Below are positions 59,141-64,000 of a stretch of 64,000 bases of DNA, in pieces (within the stretch, counting starts at the first letter, position 1; each line of letters begins with the position of its first letter). The notes under the pieces are model-generated. The model saw only the letters and a list, made by a program, of their open reading frames with translations, was not told the DNA's origin and did no database searches. The stretch spans positions 32,253,733 to 32,317,732 of the forward strand of contig CATQJL010000305.1 of assembly GCA_958299035.1 (NCBI GenBank), given 5' to 3'. The translations under genes were made by a program, and so were the position numbers. The stretch comes from Cylicocyclus nassatus (taxonomy: Eukaryota > Nematoda > Chromadorea > Rhabditida > Strongylidae).

Positions 59141-61107
59141 TTAGCTATAACTTCTTTTAAAATAGCTTTATTTGTAATCTGAGTGAAGATTTGGCTTCAG
59201 CTTGATGAGACGAATCTTTTGATATACGGTATGTCCGTAGTTCATAGTGACGGGGTAGACATACAATGATACCTTGTTGTTTTCTACGTTAAGGCTTTTG
59301 TGAACATTTATCACAGTGTAAATCGCGTATAGGAGGTTCTGGTACGAAGCTCTCGTTATCGAAGACTATCGCGAAAAATTGGGCAGTTTTTATCTACCCT
59401 TATCGCTGATATAAGCATTTTATCATTTATCACTGATAATAACACATTTTTAAATCATTTTTTGCATATGGTAAGGAAAGTACTGTAGGAAAAGCTGTGT
59501 GAATTTCTATCGCTCTTTCTCTCATTATAAGTGATCTACAGGCTTTTCTAGTTCTATTGCTCGGTGCAATTGGTAGATCCCTCGCTGCAGCAATCGATCG
59601 ATTTTTCATCGGCACATGCCATTGCTGCCAATTCTTACCTAGAATGGCATTTTTGCTTCAACTCGCTTCACGCCGAAGCCTGGGCTGAAATTCTGTACCT
59701 ATATGGAAGATGAATGTGGAAATCGAACGCATGAATTTAAGCCATTCTTATCTGTCGTTGTCATTGATATCATCTTTTATCATTTATCACTGACGACACA
59801 AAATTGGATCATTTTTGATATACAATAAGAAATGTACTTTAGAAAACGCTGTGTGAGTTTTTATCGCTCTATCTCTTATAGTACAAAACCACTCACATAA
59901 CATGCAAAATTTCCGGGAGTTCCGCGAAATTCATGTGAATCACGCAAATTACGCAGGGCCATAACTTTTTTCCGAATGAGTATATTCAAAATCCGAAAAC
60001 AACGTTGTATTCAGCTCGTCAAGGCAAATCTTTTGATATACGATTGTCTCCAATATCTTGTTTTCAATGATCTTTAATTTGCATGCCGACGCCTCTTCGC
60101 ATGGGTGTAACGCAACAAGCATCACACATAGGAGACTGCCATGGGCACCGTTCGATAGTACTCTTTCACTAGATTATCGTGCGCTAAACAGCAGCCGAAG
60201 ACTCCCTTTCAAAAGAGATAGAAGAGCTGATAAACTCTGGAAAAATTAAGCTGTTCCAAGTTTTACTAGCCGTAACTTTCTTTAGAATGAACATTTTCGA
60301 AATCAGAAAGCAAATTTGTGTTCATCTTGTCAAATCGAATCTTACTGTATACAGCATGTTCTTAAAGTTCCGTTTTCAATTTTTTGAAAATTTTCTGCGC
60401 GCTTATATTCACAAGGTTGCAACGCAGCGCACATCAAACATAAAAGACTCTATTAAGCACTGTTGGGTTGTGCTGCTTCCGCAGATTATCGAGCGCTAAG
60501 AAGCAACCGGAGAATCTTTTTGAGAAAAGATAGAAGAGCTGGTGAATTCTGGAAAATCGTGTTGTCTCAAATTTTGCCCACAGTGACCCTAAAATGAGAA
60601 GCTCTACTGCTAAGCAGATGTGATTTTCGTAATCAGCAGGTCAGATAACCTCTATGAGCAAGATTTCAAAGAAATTTGGGTGATTCGATTTTTTCTCGTT
60701 CTACGCCCTGAAGCTCGCCGATGGGTTTTGGTCAAAATGTCGATGACCTTGGATTGTAAAGAAACTTCGCCCAAAGAGGTTTTCGAACACGCTGTTTACG
60801 AAAATAGTGGTCTTTGAAGAAGATAGGGTCTTTTTGTAGAGATATTGTGAAGTGACTGTAACTGAGTCACGAAAGTTCGTAAATTTGCCTGCACTTTTCG
60901 CGAATTTGTCAAAAAACTAGCCTGCTTGCTTTTCCAAGTCAAAATCACTGGGAACTGTGCTATCAAAAGATGCATGCTCAGGCTCCAGTCTATAAAGTTT
61001 GCCGAGTTACGAGCCTACGAAAAGACGTCCTCATAATTTTCGCTCAAAATGTAAAAATCGCGTATTTCGTCGAAATTCCGCCCTCAGTGGTTGTATGACA
61101 TACTGAT

Positions 61108-61519
61108 TGCATATGCTCACTTCGCCTAAGGGATCTCATTGAGTTGAATATGGTGGTCGCGCGTTCTTCAGCTGCTCATTTGAATATCCAGGTGTCAAGT
61201 CTGAAGAGTTAGCTATTCTCTTAACTTGATCCCTCTACCCTTAGTTTCTTTCCTTTGTAATAACATAACAGTTCTGACTAGATTATTTTATCGTTATAAC
61301 ATAAATATAAATATGAGGGAACATAATTGGGGAGGGGACCACCGAGCACCCGGGGAGTGCCAGCTCATCTGAAGTTGGTGGCACCGCCCAGTCGGCGAGG
61401 GGACTGTCGGACTCTAATTAGTCTGCGTCTCGACACAAGCACCTTCGTAGCTTGAGATCAGATCTACCTAATTTCCAAATCCAGCACATTAAGACCATTA
61501 ACCAATGTGAACAGATTTG
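61108..61519. other. Unique spacer of the giant palindrome
   Basis: The spacer is not inverted-repeated. Part of it is AT-rich (61250-61315). It is followed by a GC-rich block (61330-61420) in which GGGGAGTGCCAGC and GTTGGTGGCACC can pair and GGGGAC is repeated. No open frame of note is present. It might be a captured fragment or an RNA-forming segment. Confidence 0.5.
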
Positions 61520-63487
61520 ATCAGTATGTCATACAACCACTGAGGGCGGAATTTCGACGAAATACGCGATTTTTACATTTTGAGCGAAAATTATGAGGAC
61601 GTCTTTTCGTAGGCTCGTAACTCGGCAAACTTTATAGACTGGAGCCTGAGCATGCATCTTTTGATAGCACAGTTCCCAGTGATTTTGACTTGGAAAAGCA
61701 AGCAGGCTAGTTTTTTGACAAATTCGCGAAAAGTGCAGGCAAATTTACGAACTTTCGTGACTCAGTTACAGTCACTTCACAATATCTCTACAAAAAGACC
61801 CTATCTTCTTCAAAGACCACTATTTTCGTAAACAGCGTGTTCGAAAACCTCTTTGGGCGAAGTTTCTTTACAATCCAAGGTCATCGACATTTTGACCAAA
61901 ACCCATCGGCGAGCTTCAGGGCGTAGAACGAGAAAAAATCGAATCACCCAAATTTCTTTGAAATCTTGCTCATAGAGGTTATCTGACCTGCTGATTACGA
62001 AAATCACATCTGCTTAGCAGTAGAGCTTCTCATTTTAGGGTCACTGTGGGCAAAATTTGAGACAACACGATTTTCCAGAATTCACCAGCTCTTCTATCTT
62101 TTCTCAAAAAGATTCTCCGGTTGCTTCTTAGCGCTCGATAATCTGCGGAAGCAGCACAACCCAACAGTGCTTAATAGAGTCTTTTATGTTTGATGTGCGC
62201 TGCGTTGCAACCTTGTGAATATAAGCGCGCAGAAAATTTTCAAAAAATTGAAAACGGAACTTTAAGAACATGCTGTATACAGTAAGATTCGATTTGACAA
62301 GATGAACACAAATTTGCTTTCTGATTTCGAAAATGTTCATTCTAAAGAAAGTTACGGCTAGTAAAACTTGGAACAGCTTAATTTTTCCAGAGTTTATCAG
62401 CTCTTCTATCTCTTTTGAAAGGGAGTCTTCGGCTGCTGTTTAGCGCACGATAATCTAGTGAAAGAGTACTATCGAACGGTGCCCATGGCAGTCTCCTATG
62501 TGTGATGCTTGTTGCGTTACACCCATGCGAAGAGGCGTCGGCATGCAAATTAAAGATCATTGAAAACAAGATATTGGAGACAATCGTATATCAAAAGATT
62601 TGCCTTGACGAGCTGAATACAACGTTGTTTTCGGATTTTGAATATACTCATTCGGAAAAAAGTTATGGCCCTGCGTAATTTGCGTGATTCACATGAATTT
62701 CGCGGAACTCCCGGAAATTTTGCATGTTATGTGAGTGGTTTTGTACTATAAGAGATAGAGCGATAAAAACTCACACAGCGTTTTCTAAAGTACATTTCTT
62801 ATTGTATATCAAAAATGATCCAATTTTGTGTCGTCAGTGATAAATGATAAAAGATGATATCAATGACAACGACAGATAAGAATGGCTTAAATTCATGCGT
62901 TCGATTTCCACATTCATCTTCCATATAGGTACAGAATTTCAGCCCAGGCTTCGGCGTGAAGCGAGTTGAAGCAAAAATGCCATTCTAGGTAAGAATTGGC
63001 AGCAATGGCATGTGCCGATGAAAAATCGATCGATTGCTGCAGCGAGGGATCTACCAATTGCACCGAGCAATAGAACTAGAAAAGCCTGTAGATCACTTAT
63101 AATGAGAGAAAGAGCGATAGAAATTCACACAGCTTTTCCTACAGTACTTTCCTTACCATATGCAAAAAATGATTTAAAAATGTGTTATTATCAGTGATAA
63201 ATGATAAAATGCTTATATCAGCGATAAGGGTAGATAAAAACTGCCCAATTTTTCGCGATAGTCTTCGATAACGAGAGCTTCGTACCAGAACCTCCTATAC
63301 GCGATTTACACTGTGATAAATGTTCACAAAAGCCTTAACGTAGAAAACAACAAGGTATCATTGTATGTCTACCCCGTCACTATGAACTACGGACATACCA
63401 TATATCAAAAGATTCGTCTCATCAAGCTGAAGCCAAATCTTCACTCAGATTACAAATAAAGCTATTTTAAAAGAAGTTATAGCTAAA

Positions 63488-63575
63488 TCCCGCTTATCCC
63501 GCAAATCCCGCGAATCCCGCAAATCCCGCGAAGTCGCAAATCCCGCAAATCCCGCGAATCCCGACAATCCCGCAG
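63488..63575 (-). repeat. GCGGGATTC/T minisatellite, right terminus
   Basis: This is the inverse of the left terminal array with about one unit less. Contraction or expansion is the only clear difference between the arms. Confidence 0.85.
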
Positions 63576-64000
63576 TTTTGGACAAATTCCACCGCTGCAA
63601 CTGTAGATAATCAGAAAAGATTCTTACAGCACTACAATACGGTAACCAGGAAAGCTCTGTCAAGTCTTTTTCTGATTTTACGTAATATTCATTCTAATGA
63701 CCCAGCGCTGTTAGTCAAACTGTACAAAACCTATGTTTCACCACAGTTAGAATATGCCTCACCTATCTGGAACCCGTTTTTGAAAAAGGACATTGAACCT
63801 CTTGAAAAAGTTCAGCGATTCTCACCAGAATTGTTTTCTACAGGTGTTTTGCTGACGCCAACTATCCTCAGTTTCTACCCTCGTATAGAGTGAGACTATC
63901 AGCCTTACATTTGCGTAGCTTGAAGTATAGAAGAGCTTTCAACGATCTCGTATTACGTTTTCGGATTATAAGACTAGAAACGAGACTTAAGCCAAGCAAG

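Larger units (their letters stand above)
59015..63603. mobile_element. Giant foldback element with 2.1-kb arms, Tc1/mariner-type TA insertion
   Basis: The ends CAGTTGCAGCGGTGGAATTT and its exact inverse lie next to TA at 59013-59014 and 63604-63605. The left arm 59015-61107 (about 2,093 bases) and right arm 61520-63603 (about 2,084 bases) look virtually identical: four open frames in each arm translate to the same peptides. They enclose a 412-base unique spacer. The visible difference is in a terminal minisatellite, one unit longer on the left. Neither arm contains a recognisable transposase, so the element is non-autonomous. Inversion artefacts of assembly can look like this, but the TA duplication and the in-frame empty site favour a real insertion. 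Confidence 0.8.
57385..64000 (+). pseudogene. CR1/jockey-like LINE reverse transcriptase, split by two insertions
   Basis: Three blocks read in order. Block 1 (about 57400-57472) ends SNFRPI. Block 2 (58406-59014) has PPSGKVLEKLIE, QNGFLRGGST, FFDLSKAFDSVDHGKLL (motif A) and MYADDIKIYF (motif C, near 58817-58850). Block 3 (63604 to the window edge) has LVKLYKTYVSPQLEYASPIW and ends LRSLKYRRAFNDLVL. At both gaps the frame continues exactly if the inserted element and one TA are removed. Separately, the PQGS motif B region between GNDFS and YADD is missing, with a frame change near 58790, so the RT was already damaged or has since decayed. The 5' end is not found, and the 3' part runs off the window. 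Confidence 0.8.

Noticed and set aside
60058..62569. Four open frames repeated on both strands of the giant palindrome
   Set aside because: They are mirror copies in the two arms, short, without known motifs or splice signals. Identity comes from the palindrome, not from conservation.

Overview
This is eukaryotic DNA, almost certainly from a nematode with a repeat-rich genome. Four signs agree. Two tandem genes near 25.0 and 25.7 kb look like spliced-leader (SL) RNA genes, and their first 22 bases differ from canonical nematode SL1 at one or two positions. The introns I can place by protein continuity in the compact loci are 47-78 nt with GT..TTTCAG-type borders. There is a multi-ShKT secreted protein of the kind nematodes carry in large numbers. 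There is also a relict of a HAF/TAPL-like half ABC transporter. The sequence is AT-rich and gene-poor. Most of the 64 kb is transposon sequence, much of it foldback (inverted-repeat) elements nested in one another.

Layout. 1-2.2 kb: no gene; a cluster of GAACTTCCGCAG motifs around a tRNA-like segment. 2.24-5.42 kb: a 3.2-kb element with an 8-bp target duplication and ATTCGAA-rich ends, holding a nested Tc1-like foldback. 7-13 kb: mariner-type MITE, three nested palindromes, and a CCAGGGTCAA element with a 6-bp target duplication. 13.7-19.4 kb: TAA-flanked hairpin, mariner-type MITEs and a hAT MITE. 19.8-20.2 kb: a small two-exon minus-strand gene of unknown product. 21.3-23.0 kb: TIR element with a nested mariner MITE. 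24.7-26.0 kb: the two SL RNA units, at least one inside a cassette with inverted-repeat ends. 26.3-27.3 kb: ABC transporter relict. 27.5-28.4 kb: mariner MITE and Helentron-like remnant. 30.6-33.1 kb: PIF/Harbinger remains (two transposase relicts and a MADF exon). 35.3-37.5 kb: RTE-like LINE on the minus strand, broken by an ATTCGAA element. 42.3-55.2 kb: the main host gene, a minus-strand ShKT-domain secreted protein with six predicted exons over about 12.9 kb, its introns filled with elements. 57.4-64.0 kb: a CR1/jockey-like LINE split twice by TA-flanked foldback elements, the second a 4.6-kb near-perfect palindrome.

How it fits together. Only the ShKT gene, the SL RNA units, the ABC relict and the small minus-strand gene look host-derived. 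Several insertions can be checked within the window. Removing the element and one TA restores the LINE reading frame at both of its insertions, and a sister copy of a diverged tandem array gives the empty site of another MITE. The least expected structure is the SL RNA unit lying between inverted-repeat ends, which raises the possibility that SL RNA genes are spread by, or have become part of, a DNA transposon.
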